Positions 1 to 6,531 of a DNA stretch of 8,822 nt are shown one piece after another; the stretch's first letter is position 1, and each line of letters begins with the position of its first letter. The notes under the pieces are model-generated. The model did no database searches, had not been told where the DNA came from, and saw nothing but the letters and a program-made list of their open reading frames with translations. The DNA is from an uncultured bacterium (GTDB lineage: Bacteria > Patescibacteriota > Minisyncoccia > SW-4-49-11): NCBI GenBank assembly GCA_913060955.1, contig CAJXTH010000026.1, positions 1-8,822 on the forward strand, in the 5' to 3' direction. The position numbers were made by a program, and so were the translations under genes.

Positions 1-2
1 CT

Positions 3-65
3 GCAGTGTTATTTACGAACACTCGGAACCAAACTGCTCTCGAATCCTTTGTAGTTATGATTTAA
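3..65 (+). CDS. Possible C-terminal end of an unrecognised protein (5' truncated by window)
   Basis: An open frame enters from the left edge and stops at TAA (63-65), 10 nt before the next ATG. It encodes about 20 residues ending in the hydrophobic stretch ESFVVMI. The short gap to the next gene matches the tight packing of the rest of the window. The other two forward frames also run in from the edge but stop at 52-54 and 77-79. The second of those would overlap the next gene's start, so this frame is the most plausible. I do not recognise the family, and 20 residues are too few to identify one. It could also be non-coding. Confidence 0.3.
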   Translation, partial: AVLFTNTRNQTALESFVVMI

Positions 66-66
66 T
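57..66 (+). promoter_or_regulatory. Putative extended -10 promoter for the BNR propeller gene
   Basis: ATGATTTAAT contains TG-n-TTTAAT, an extended -10 element with 5 of 6 matches to TATAAT. No convincing -35 is seen 16-18 bases upstream. Initiation about 7 nt downstream would start the transcript only a few bases before the ATG at 76, giving a leaderless or nearly leaderless mRNA. The same ATGAT(A/T)TA(A/C)T pattern occurs before frr and before the pilin gene, which is the main support. Confidence 0.3.
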
Positions 67-75
67 CGTTACCGT

Positions 76-1125
76 ATGAGACTTCTCCTCATTCCTATCG
101 TACTGGCTGTTCTTCTGCTGATTTTTGCGGCAGTGGGTATTTCGGGTTCCTTTGACTTGGCTCCGAGTGCCTCAACTGCAGGAGGTGTATATCGATCTGC
201 CGATGGAGGTCGGACCTTTGAGCTCCGATCAGATGTCCCCGATGATGAAGAAATTTCACTCGACCGGGGTGTCGTAGAACTCAAGCAAGTTGGTCAAAAT
301 ACGTTCTTTGCTGCTACCGCTTCTCAAGGGATTTTTAAATCAACCAACGGAGCCTCTTCTTGGGAATTGATCTTTACTGGAGAGGTGGAAACTACCTCGT
401 TTGGCGTAAATCCAAATGACACCAATGAAGTTTATGCTGGAGCTGTATTTGGGAACCGAGCTCGAATCTATAAGACAGTTGAAGGGAACGCCAACTGGAC
501 CGAAATATATGTTTCGGCAGATACTGGAACAGAAATTGTATCAATCAGCGTAAGTCAGGATAATCCTGAAGAAGTATACGCGCTCGTATCGAACGGCGTG
601 CTCTTAAAATCATTCAACAAAGGACAAGATTGGGTACTCGGATCAGATCTTAAAACTTTAGCCGTTGATCTCACCGTAGATCCTCGAGATTCAGATACAG
701 TATATGTTGCGACCGAGGGATCATTGTATCGAAGTACTGACGGAGGATTTTCTTTTGAACAGTTACGGCCTCAGCTTCGGTCATCAGCATTTACTGGAGC
801 TCAGCTGACCTCTTTTGCTATCAACCCCAATGACTCAAACGAATTGTACGTGGGAAGTATCGGGCAGATGGTCCGATCACGTGATGGGGGAGAGACCTGG
901 GAAGAAATTAATATTTTGACTCCCGATGCTCGAGTAGGAGTTCGAGCAATTGAGGTAAACCCTCAGAACGGAAATATCGTTCACTACACTGCTGGATCGA
1001 TCTTCTATACTTCTCGGAACCGAGGTGAATCCTGGAACACTGCTGCGCTTTCTACCTCCGGAATTGTCCGAGAAATCCTGATTGATTCCAGAAATAATGA
1101 TATAATTTATATAGGAGTAAACTAA
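76..1125 (+). CDS. Exported BNR/sortilin-type seven-bladed beta-propeller protein
   Basis: The 349-residue protein starts with a single Arg and a hydrophobic segment (residues 3-23), read as a signal peptide or N-terminal membrane anchor. No lipobox cysteine is present. Residues 37-349 contain seven BNR/Asp-box-like repeats of the form (Y/F)(R/K)S-x-(D/N)-x-G-x-(S/T)-(W/F), near 39-48, 86-96, 130-141, 175-186, 216-227, 265-275 and 309-320. Several are degenerate. They alternate with strands such as INPNDSNELYVG (249-260). The final strand (329-348) has no Asp box after it, and the first Asp box (39-48) has no strand before it, so the two ends probably complete one blade. The fold resembles sortilin/VPS10, Ycf48-like and glycosidase propellers. 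Such proteins bind ligands or act as hydrolases, but no catalytic residues can be assigned here, so function is unknown. It has no clear Shine-Dalgarno site and lies 27 nt before frr. Fold confidence is high and location (outside the cytoplasm) is likely. Confidence 0.85.
   Translation: MRLLLIPIVLAVLLLIFAAVGISGSFDLAPSASTAGGVYRSADGGRTFELRSDVPDDEEISLDRGVVELKQVGQNTFFAATASQGIFKSTNGASSWELIFTGEVETTSFGVNPNDTNEVYAGAVFGNRARIYKTVEGNANWTEIYVSADTGTEIVSISVSQDNPEEVYALVSNGVLLKSFNKGQDWVLGSDLKTLAVDLTVDPRDSDTVYVATEGSLYRSTDGGFSFEQLRPQLRSSAFTGAQLTSFAINPNDSNELYVGSIGQMVRSRDGGETWEEINILTPDARVGVRAIEVNPQNGNIVHYTAGSIFYTSRNRGESWNTAALSTSGIVREILIDSRNNDIIYIGVN
1098..1106 (+). promoter_or_regulatory. Extended -10 promoter for frr and the downstream core cluster
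   Basis: TGATATAAT is a perfect extended -10 (TG-n-TATAAT) inside the last codons of the propeller gene. No good -35 is found at normal spacing, which an extended -10 can tolerate. The expected start near 1113 gives an untranslated leader of about 40 nt before frr. This would let frr-rseP-argS-dnaB-recR be transcribed independently of the upstream gene. Confidence 0.5.
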
Positions 1126-1132
1126 TCTCCTA
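1112..1132 (+). repeat. Short inverted repeat spanning the propeller gene stop and the frr leader
   Basis: TAGGAG (1112-1117) and CTCCTA (1127-1132) are perfect 6-base inverted repeats separated by 9 bases that include the TAA stop. No T-tract follows, so it does not look like an intrinsic terminator. It would lie at the very 5' end of an frr transcript started from the promoter just upstream. A role in mRNA stability or a chance match are both possible. Confidence 0.3.
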
Positions 1133-1152
1133 CACCAACTAACACCCGAATT

Positions 1153-1707
1153 ATGATAGATGTACTTAGTCTCAAACAGCGACTTGATGCGGTATTAGCA
1201 TCACTCCGAAAGGAACTTTCGAGCCTTCGAACAGGGCAAGCAAGTGTTGATTTGGTTGAAGATATCCTCGTCGAATACTATGGAGTACCTACTCCTATGA
1301 AACAAATGGCTGCAATCAATATTCCCGAGCCTCGAATGGTATTAATTTCACCTTGGGATAAATCTGCAATTCCAGCCATTGAAAAAGCTATTCTAAAAGC
1401 TGATCATTTGGGAATCAATCCAGTTGGAGAATCAAATGGAGTGCGATTAGTTATCCCTCCACTCACTGAAGAACGACGAAAGAAATTGGCAAAAGAATCA
1501 GGAACTAAGGCTGAAAACTTCCGAGCTGAAATGCGACGAATTCGAGACGATGTTCGAGGAGAGGTCAAAGATCAACTCAAGAACAAAGAGATCTCTGAAG
1601 ATGAAAGTCGAGCAGACTTGGATAAGATTGATGAGATTGTCAAAGAAAAGCAATCAGAACTAGAATCAATTGTTGCTCAAAAAGAACAAGAAATTTTGAC
1701 CGTTTAG
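1153..1707 (+). CDS. frr: Ribosome recycling factor
   Basis: At 184 residues this is the usual RRF length (about 185). RRF acts in the cytoplasm with EF-G to split post-termination ribosomes so that subunits can start a new round. Family signatures are clear. LRTGQAS (25-31) is followed by the EYYGVPTPMKQ segment (41-51) and the INIPEPRMVLISPWDKS region of domain II. Then come the PLTEERRKKLAK segment near 101-114 and the basic helix AEMRRIRDDV (125-134), which corresponds to the conserved VRNVRRDA stretch of domain I and keeps the key Arg. The long charged C-terminal helix completes the three-helix bundle. All 13 Arg codons are CGA. The ATG at 1153 has no visible Shine-Dalgarno site. rseP follows after 12 nt. 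The uppS, cdsA and dxr genes that often separate frr from rseP are absent here. Confidence 0.97.
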   Translation: MIDVLSLKQRLDAVLASLRKELSSLRTGQASVDLVEDILVEYYGVPTPMKQMAAINIPEPRMVLISPWDKSAIPAIEKAILKADHLGINPVGESNGVRLVIPPLTEERRKKLAKESGTKAENFRAEMRRIRDDVRGEVKDQLKNKEISEDESRADLDKIDEIVKEKQSELESIVAQKEQEILTV

Positions 1708-1711
1708 GAAG
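1706..1711 (+). promoter_or_regulatory. Ribosome binding site of rseP
   Basis: AGGAAG overlaps the frr TAG stop and lies 8 nt before the rseP ATG at 1720. It is the only convincing Shine-Dalgarno site before a gene start in this window. It supports the chosen start and suggests translational coupling of rseP to frr. Confidence 0.6.
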
Positions 1712-1719
1712 TAAGATAC

Positions 1720-2802
1720 ATGATGACACTTCTCATTTTTGCAGCAATACTTCTCTTGGTAGTAATCGGACATGAATTTGGACACTTTATCGTGGCCAAG
1801 TGGTGTGGTGTCAAAGTTGAAGAGTTTGGGTTTGGATTTCCACCCAAACTTTTTGGCTATCGACCCAAAGGAAGTGAAACCGAGTACACCGTTAATCTGC
1901 TTCCTATCGGAGGATTTGTTCGACTTTATGGAGAAGAGGGAGAGCATGGTGATGACCAACGATCTTTTGCAGCCAAAACACCACTTCAACGAATTGCTAT
2001 TCTCTCGGCAGGAGTGATTGTGAATCTTATTATTGCTGTGGGAGCCTTTACTATTGTGGGAATGATGGGATCTACCGTGCTTGTAACAGAAGATCAACGA
2101 GATGAAGTCGCAAACCCTGCTGTTACGATTTCTCAAGTTCTTCCGGATTCTACAGCAGAGTCTGCTGGCCTCAAGTTCGGTGATCGGATTGTGGCAGTCA
2201 ATGGAGAATCCGTAGAAACTGTGACTAGTGTTCAATCCGTAATTGGTGAATCTGCTGGGGAGGAGATTTCTCTTACCCTTGAGCGAGGTTCACAAGAAAT
2301 AACACAAGAGGTAACGGTTCCTGAGCTGTCAGATGATGACTCTGGAAAAATTGGTGTTGGACTTGCGCTTGCTGGAACTGTTCGACTTGGATTCTTGGAA
2401 GCTCTTGGTCAGTCCTTTGTGCGAATTTGGGTTATTGTAGCTCGAACTATTGAGTTTATTGGCGTTGGGTTGATATCTTTAGTCACAACCATCGAAGCTC
2501 CGGCAGAAGCAGATGTTCGAGGGCCTGTGGGGTTAGTCCAGGTAGTCGGTGATTTCCGAGCCTTGGGCGCAACCTATATTGTCACGTTTGTTGGTCTGAT
2601 TAGTACCAGTTTGGCGTTATTTAATATTTTACCAATTCCTGCTCTTGATGGTGGCCGTATTTTGTTTGTGTTGATTGAAATGATCAAAGGATCTCCAGTC
2701 AGCAAGGAGCTTGAAGGTCGTGTACACATGGGAGGATATCTTGTGCTTATGGGGCTCATGCTCTTAGTCACCGCAAACGACATCATCAATTTGGTACGAT
2801 AA
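1720..2802 (+). CDS. rseP: Site-2 intramembrane zinc metalloprotease, RseP/RasP family
   Basis: At 360 residues the protein has the standard S2P layout. The first membrane helix carries the HEFGH zinc and catalytic motif (residues 18-22, HExxH). The conserved segment NLLPIGGFVRLYGE (59-72) follows. A second hydrophobic helix lies near 92-116. A periplasmic PDZ domain spans about 130-205, with the signature SAGLKFGDRIVAVNG. The third helix region ends in NILPIPALDGG, where D310 of the LDG motif is the third zinc ligand. A last helix is near 338-354. The enzyme cleaves membrane-embedded substrates after a first cut by another protease. Classical targets are anti-sigma factors and leftover signal peptides. 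No substrate or site-1 protease is encoded here, so its target is unknown. It follows frr by 12 nt with a good Shine-Dalgarno site and precedes argS by 2 nt. Confidence 0.96.
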   Translation: MMTLLIFAAILLLVVIGHEFGHFIVAKWCGVKVEEFGFGFPPKLFGYRPKGSETEYTVNLLPIGGFVRLYGEEGEHGDDQRSFAAKTPLQRIAILSAGVIVNLIIAVGAFTIVGMMGSTVLVTEDQRDEVANPAVTISQVLPDSTAESAGLKFGDRIVAVNGESVETVTSVQSVIGESAGEEISLTLERGSQEITQEVTVPELSDDDSGKIGVGLALAGTVRLGFLEALGQSFVRIWVIVARTIEFIGVGLISLVTTIEAPAEADVRGPVGLVQVVGDFRALGATYIVTFVGLISTSLALFNILPIPALDGGRILFVLIEMIKGSPVSKELEGRVHMGGYLVLMGLMLLVTANDIINLVR

Positions 2803-2804
2803 TT

Positions 2805-4478
2805 ATGACATTTGAACAGATCAAACAACAGCTTACCCCCAAAGTACGACAAGCACTTGAGCTTCCGGAAGATACCCCTGTTATTTTTGAATATCCGGAC
2901 AGTCAGTTCGGAGACCTTGCTATTCCGTGTTTTCCTTTTGCACGAATCCTACGGATGGCTCCACCAGCTATTGCTGCTAAGCTTTCTGAGAGGTTAGTAG
3001 ATGAACATATTCAGGAGTGTTCTGTTGTTTCTGGGTATGTAAATCTTCGACTCAATATTGCACAGATGCTCGAAAGTGTTGCACATACTCCTCAATCAGC
3101 AACCGCTCACAAAGTAGTCGTTGAATTTGCATCACCGAACACCAACAAGCCGCTCCATTTGGGACACATGCGAAATATTATGATTGGAGAGAGCATGTCG
3201 TCTCTCTATCGGCTGTTGGGAAATCAGGTAGTCAAGACCGAGATTTTTAACGACCGAGGAATTGCTATTGCCAAGATGATGCTCATCTACGATCGATTTC
3301 ACCATGGTGAAGAGCCGACGGGGAAGTCTGATCACTTTGCCGGAAGTTTGTATGTAGAGTTTGAGCAACGAGTGAGAGAAGACGAAACACTTGAAGCAGA
3401 GGCGCAAAATATTCTGAAGGCTTGGGAAGACGGAGATGAATACTGGTATGGAGTTTGGAAAAAACTCCGAGATTGGGTGATTGCTGGGCAGCGAGAAACC
3501 TATAACCGAATTGGAACTTCGTTTGACGAAGAAGTCTATGAATCGGATATTTATACCCAGGGAAAAGAACTTGTGATGGATGGGTTTGAGCGAGGAGTCC
3601 TTTATAAAGATTCTGAGAAAGGATATATCTATGCTGATTTGGAAGATCAGGGAATGCCCAACAAAATTCTAATTCGATCAAACGGAACCGCCCTGTACAT
3701 TACTCAAGATATAGCCCTCCTCCAGTATCGGTTGTATGGCGACTCATTATGTAGAGATGCAGATAAGCTCATTTATGTGACGGACTTTGCTCAAAACTTA
3801 CAGTTTCAACAGCTATTTGCTATTGCTAAGATTTTGGGACTCAAAGGAGATGGTCTCTATCATATTGGATACGGAGCAATCCGACGACCAGAAGGAAAGA
3901 TGAGTTCTCGAAAAGGAAATGTGGTCAATGCCGACGATCTCATTACCATGATTGAGGATTTGGTTCGGGAACAGTTTTTTGGAGACAGTGAATTGTCTGA
4001 AGCAGAGCAGGAACGACGGATTCGAATTATTGCTGATTCTTCCTACAAATATTACTTGGTAGCCACTTCTGCCAAAAAGGATATGATCTTTGACGAGTCT
4101 GCATCAGTATCTTTGGATGGAAAAACGGGACCATACATTTTGTATACCTATGCCAGAATCCAATCTCTGATTCGAAAATCTGAAGTAACGCCAGAGATTT
4201 CCTCTGACTACGATTTTGATTCGGAACGAGAACTGATTACCTTTGCTCTTCGGTATCCCGAAATTGTGCAAGCAGCGGGCGATCAATTTGATCCAGCAAT
4301 CTTAGCCCAGTACCTGTATGAACTTGCGGAGAAGCTGAACTCGTATTACCACGCGACACCTGTAGTCGGAAGTGACCCTCATATCGAGGGAAGTCGCGTC
4401 TATCTTTTGGCCCAGATTAGTGATATGCTAAAACAAGGATTAGCCGTATTCGGCATCGAGACATTGGACGAAATGTAG
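2805..4478 (+). CDS. argS: Arginyl-tRNA synthetase
   Basis: This 557-residue class I synthetase charges tRNA-Arg with arginine using ATP, in the cytoplasm. The N-terminal additional domain (about 1-85) shows FGDLAIPCFPFARILR and SGYVNLRLN, which bind the tRNA D-loop region in ArgRS. The catalytic domain opens with EFASPNTNKPLHLGHMRN, where H118-L-G-H121 is the HIGH motif. It contains KMSSRKGN at 365-372 as a well-kept KMSKS loop. The C-terminal DALR anticodon-binding domain (about 440-557) includes YILYTYARIQSLIRK and ends in Met, as ArgRS proteins typically do. Length is normal. The start lies 2 nt after the rseP stop with no clear Shine-Dalgarno site, so re-initiation or coupling is likely. 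Arg codons are mostly CGA, so this enzyme supplies the very codon that dominates the window. Confidence 0.97.
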   Translation: MTFEQIKQQLTPKVRQALELPEDTPVIFEYPDSQFGDLAIPCFPFARILRMAPPAIAAKLSERLVDEHIQECSVVSGYVNLRLNIAQMLESVAHTPQSATAHKVVVEFASPNTNKPLHLGHMRNIMIGESMSSLYRLLGNQVVKTEIFNDRGIAIAKMMLIYDRFHHGEEPTGKSDHFAGSLYVEFEQRVREDETLEAEAQNILKAWEDGDEYWYGVWKKLRDWVIAGQRETYNRIGTSFDEEVYESDIYTQGKELVMDGFERGVLYKDSEKGYIYADLEDQGMPNKILIRSNGTALYITQDIALLQYRLYGDSLCRDADKLIYVTDFAQNLQFQQLFAIAKILGLKGDGLYHIGYGAIRRPEGKMSSRKGNVVNADDLITMIEDLVREQFFGDSELSEAEQERRIRIIADSSYKYYLVATSAKKDMIFDESASVSLDGKTGPYILYTYARIQSLIRKSEVTPEISSDYDFDSERELITFALRYPEIVQAAGDQFDPAILAQYLYELAEKLNSYYHATPVVGSDPHIEGSRVYLLAQISDMLKQGLAVFGIETLDEM

Positions 4479-4480
4479 CT

Positions 4481-5887
4481 ATGGCCCAAAACGAACGTAA
4501 GAATCAATATCAAGAATCACAAAAAGAATCAATCCATAATCGGATTCCTCCCCAGGCAGTAGAGATGGAGGAGTCCATTCTGGGTGCGATTTTGATTGAC
4601 AAAGATTCAATTCTTCGAGTCATCGATACGATCACTCACGAAGATTTTTATCATGAAAAAAACGGTCTCATCTTTGAGATTATGGTTCAGCTATTTAATC
4701 GGAAAGAACCGATTGATATTCTGACTGTTTCTCACAAACTCGAGCTGATTGGGAAACTAGAAGAAGTAGGAGGAGAAGATTATTTGGTCTACTTGGTGGA
4801 TTTGGTTCCCTCTTCGGCTCACTTGTACCACTATGCCGAAACGGTTAAACACAAGGCAACCCTGCGAAAGCTGATTTCGGTTGGATCTTCTATTGTTGAC
4901 CTTGGGTTCGATGAAGAATCAGATATCGAGCAAACCCTGGATCAAGCAGAACAACAGGTGTTTTCTGTTTCTCAAAAGGTGGTTAAACAGGATTACGTAC
5001 GAATGAGCGATGCCCTTCATGACGCCTTTGATCGAATTGACGATGTTCATAATAACGGAGTCGGGATCAAGGGAATCAAAACAGGATTTCACGCTCTAGA
5101 TAATGCCACAGGAGGGCTTCAGCCAGCTAACCTGGTTATTCTCGCCGCTCGGCCATCGGTCGGAAAGACCTCGCTTGCCTTGGATATCACCAAGCACGCT
5201 GCGCTTACCTCCGGAAAAGGTGTGGTCTTCTTTAGTCTCGAGATGGCCAAAGAAGAAGTAGTTGACCGTCTGATTAGCTCAGAGGCACGAGTGGATTTGT
5301 TTAAAATGAAAACAGGAAAATTAAATCCAAGTGATTTTGAGCTATTGGCTCCAGCTATGGACTCTCTATCCCGAGCGCAATTATTTATTGAGGACACCCC
5401 TGGGCAGAGTGTGATGAAAATGCGAGCGATCTTGCGCCGAATTTTGTCTGAGTCCAAAGAACTGGGACTGGTTGTCATCGATTACCTCCAGCTTATGGAG
5501 TCAACAATCAAAAATGACAATATTGTCCAGCAGGTTGGGGAAATCTCTCGATCTCTCAAATCTCTGGCTCGTGAGTTTAACGTCCCCGTGGTAGCCTTGT
5601 CTCAGCTATCTCGATCAGTAGAAAACCGAACTCCTCAAATTCCTCGATTAGCTGACCTCCGAGAATCTGGATCGATTGAGCAGGATGCCGACCTCGTAAT
5701 GTTTATCTATCGAGAAGAGCGAGAAAATCCTGATACTGACCGAAAAGGAATTGCCGAAATCCACATTGCAAAACAGCGAAACGGACCGGTCGGTAAAGTC
5801 GATCTTGGGTTCCGAAAAGAATTTGCCACCTTTACCAACCTCGACTTTCACCACGCACCACCTCCAGATCAGCAAGCTCAAGGGTAA
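4481..5887 (+). CDS. dnaB: Replicative DNA helicase DnaB
   Basis: The 468-residue hexameric helicase unwinds DNA ahead of the replisome and binds primase through its N-terminal domain. That domain spans about 20-125 (RIPPQAVEMEESILGAILID). A linker helix follows, and then a RecA-like motor from about 195. Walker A is ARPSVGKT (223-230), with the catalytic Glu in FSLEM (E254) and Walker B at VVIDYLQLM (331-339). The DLRESGSIEQDADLVMFI segment (392-409) and KQRNGPVG (431-438, probable arginine finger R433) are also present. No intein or insertion interrupts the motor, and length is normal. The first 20 residues are polar and poorly conserved in this family. The ATG at 4481 is 2 nt after the argS stop, and recR follows after 3 nt. 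No Shine-Dalgarno site is evident. Confidence 0.97.
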   Translation: MAQNERKNQYQESQKESIHNRIPPQAVEMEESILGAILIDKDSILRVIDTITHEDFYHEKNGLIFEIMVQLFNRKEPIDILTVSHKLELIGKLEEVGGEDYLVYLVDLVPSSAHLYHYAETVKHKATLRKLISVGSSIVDLGFDEESDIEQTLDQAEQQVFSVSQKVVKQDYVRMSDALHDAFDRIDDVHNNGVGIKGIKTGFHALDNATGGLQPANLVILAARPSVGKTSLALDITKHAALTSGKGVVFFSLEMAKEEVVDRLISSEARVDLFKMKTGKLNPSDFELLAPAMDSLSRAQLFIEDTPGQSVMKMRAILRRILSESKELGLVVIDYLQLMESTIKNDNIVQQVGEISRSLKSLAREFNVPVVALSQLSRSVENRTPQIPRLADLRESGSIEQDADLVMFIYREERENPDTDRKGIAEIHIAKQRNGPVGKVDLGFRKEFATFTNLDFHHAPPPDQQAQG

Positions 5888-5890
5888 CCT

Positions 5891-6487
5891 ATGGCAACCT
5901 CCAAAAATCCAGCCTCTCTGGAAGAATTGGTTCAAGATCTCCGAAAGCTTCCCGGAGTAGGAACCAAAACTGCAACTCGCTACGCCTATTGGCTCGTGGG
6001 ACAAGACCAAGAATATCTCACTCAACTAGCAAAGCGTATTCATGGGATCAAGAAATTGATCAAGATTTGTACTATCTGTGGAAATAAATCCGAATCAGAA
6101 ATTTGTCCCATCTGCCAAAAATCCGAACGAAAAAATGGACAAATCTGCATCGTCGAACACGCCGAGGATATCTTACAACTCGAAAAGTCAGGGGCTTTTG
6201 GTGGGAGATACCACGTGCTCGGAGGTGTGATTGATCCTCTTAAGCATACCTTGCTCGAAGATCTGAATACCGAAACACTCACCGATCGAATCAATCAAGA
6301 ATCTATTACCGAAATTATTTTAGCTCTCAGTCCTACCATCCAAGGAGACACTACCGTCCAATCTCTACGGAAAGCGCTCCCTAATACTGTTCAGATCACT
6401 ACACTCGGACGAGGACTCTCGAGCGGAGCAACAATAGAATATGCCGACGTGGATACCCTGAAGGCTGCGTTCTCGAATAGGAACTAA
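5891..6487 (+). CDS. recR: Recombination mediator protein RecR
   Basis: At 198 residues this matches the usual RecR length (about 200). RecR with RecO and/or RecF loads RecA on SSB-coated DNA during gap repair. The N-terminal helix-hairpin-helix is LPGVGTKTATRYAYWL (20-35). The zinc finger has four cysteines (C60, C63, C72, C75) as CTICG and CPIC. The Toprim domain starts at ICIVEHAEDILQLEKSG (85-101) with E89, and includes YHVLGGVIDPL. The C-terminal RGLSSGATIEYAD segment matches the conserved RGLPSG-EYAD region. It begins 3 nt after dnaB with only a weak purine-rich AAGGG upstream. It ends in tandem in-frame stops, TAA then TGA (6485-6490). recF and recO are not in the window. It is probably the last gene of the core transcription unit. 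Confidence 0.97.
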   Translation: MATSKNPASLEELVQDLRKLPGVGTKTATRYAYWLVGQDQEYLTQLAKRIHGIKKLIKICTICGNKSESEICPICQKSERKNGQICIVEHAEDILQLEKSGAFGGRYHVLGGVIDPLKHTLLEDLNTETLTDRINQESITEIILALSPTIQGDTTVQSLRKALPNTVQITTLGRGLSSGATIEYADVDTLKAAFSNRN

Positions 6488-6493
6488 TGAGTA

Positions 6494-6502
6494 TGATATA
6501 CT
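6494..6502 (+). promoter_or_regulatory. Extended -10 promoter for the pilin-RCC1 gene
   Basis: TGATATACT is an extended -10 (TG-n-TATACT, 5 of 6 to consensus) lying 30 nt before the pilin ATG. No -35 is clear. The element sits inside a perfect inverted repeat, AGTAT-GAT-ATACT (6490-6502), which could be chance or a small operator. The predicted leader (about 6509-6531) is A-rich with no Shine-Dalgarno site. Confidence 0.45.
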
Positions 6503-6531
6503 AAAAGTAATCAAAAAATAAACAGCAAATC

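Noticed and set aside
1..6. CTGCAG at the first bases of the window as a cloning or assembly junction
   Set aside because: A single 6-base site at an arbitrary window edge is not evidence of a junction.
1112..1132. Inverted repeat TAGGAG/CTCCTA as a terminator for the first gene
   Set aside because: The stem is only 6 bp with a 9-nt loop and no T-tract, so it is listed only as a repeat.
1666..2235. 189-codon open frame on the minus strand opposite frr end and rseP
   Set aside because: It lies opposite the well-conserved rseP and frr reading frames. Its translation is rich in His, Ser, Asn, Lys and Cys with no recognisable motif, and it has no promoter or ribosome site.
3283..3681. 132-codon minus-strand open frame inside argS
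   Set aside because: It is the antisense of the ArgRS catalytic domain with no recognisable domain. Scarcity of TCA/TTA/CTA in the biased codon usage of argS explains its length.
4300..4478. Possible C-terminal truncation of ArgRS because the protein is 557 residues
   Set aside because: The anticodon-binding domain is present to its usual terminal Met, and the family spans this length.
5648..6025. 125-codon minus-strand open frame across the dnaB/recR junction
   Set aside because: It is a shadow of two certain genes and has a low-complexity translation with no family resemblance.
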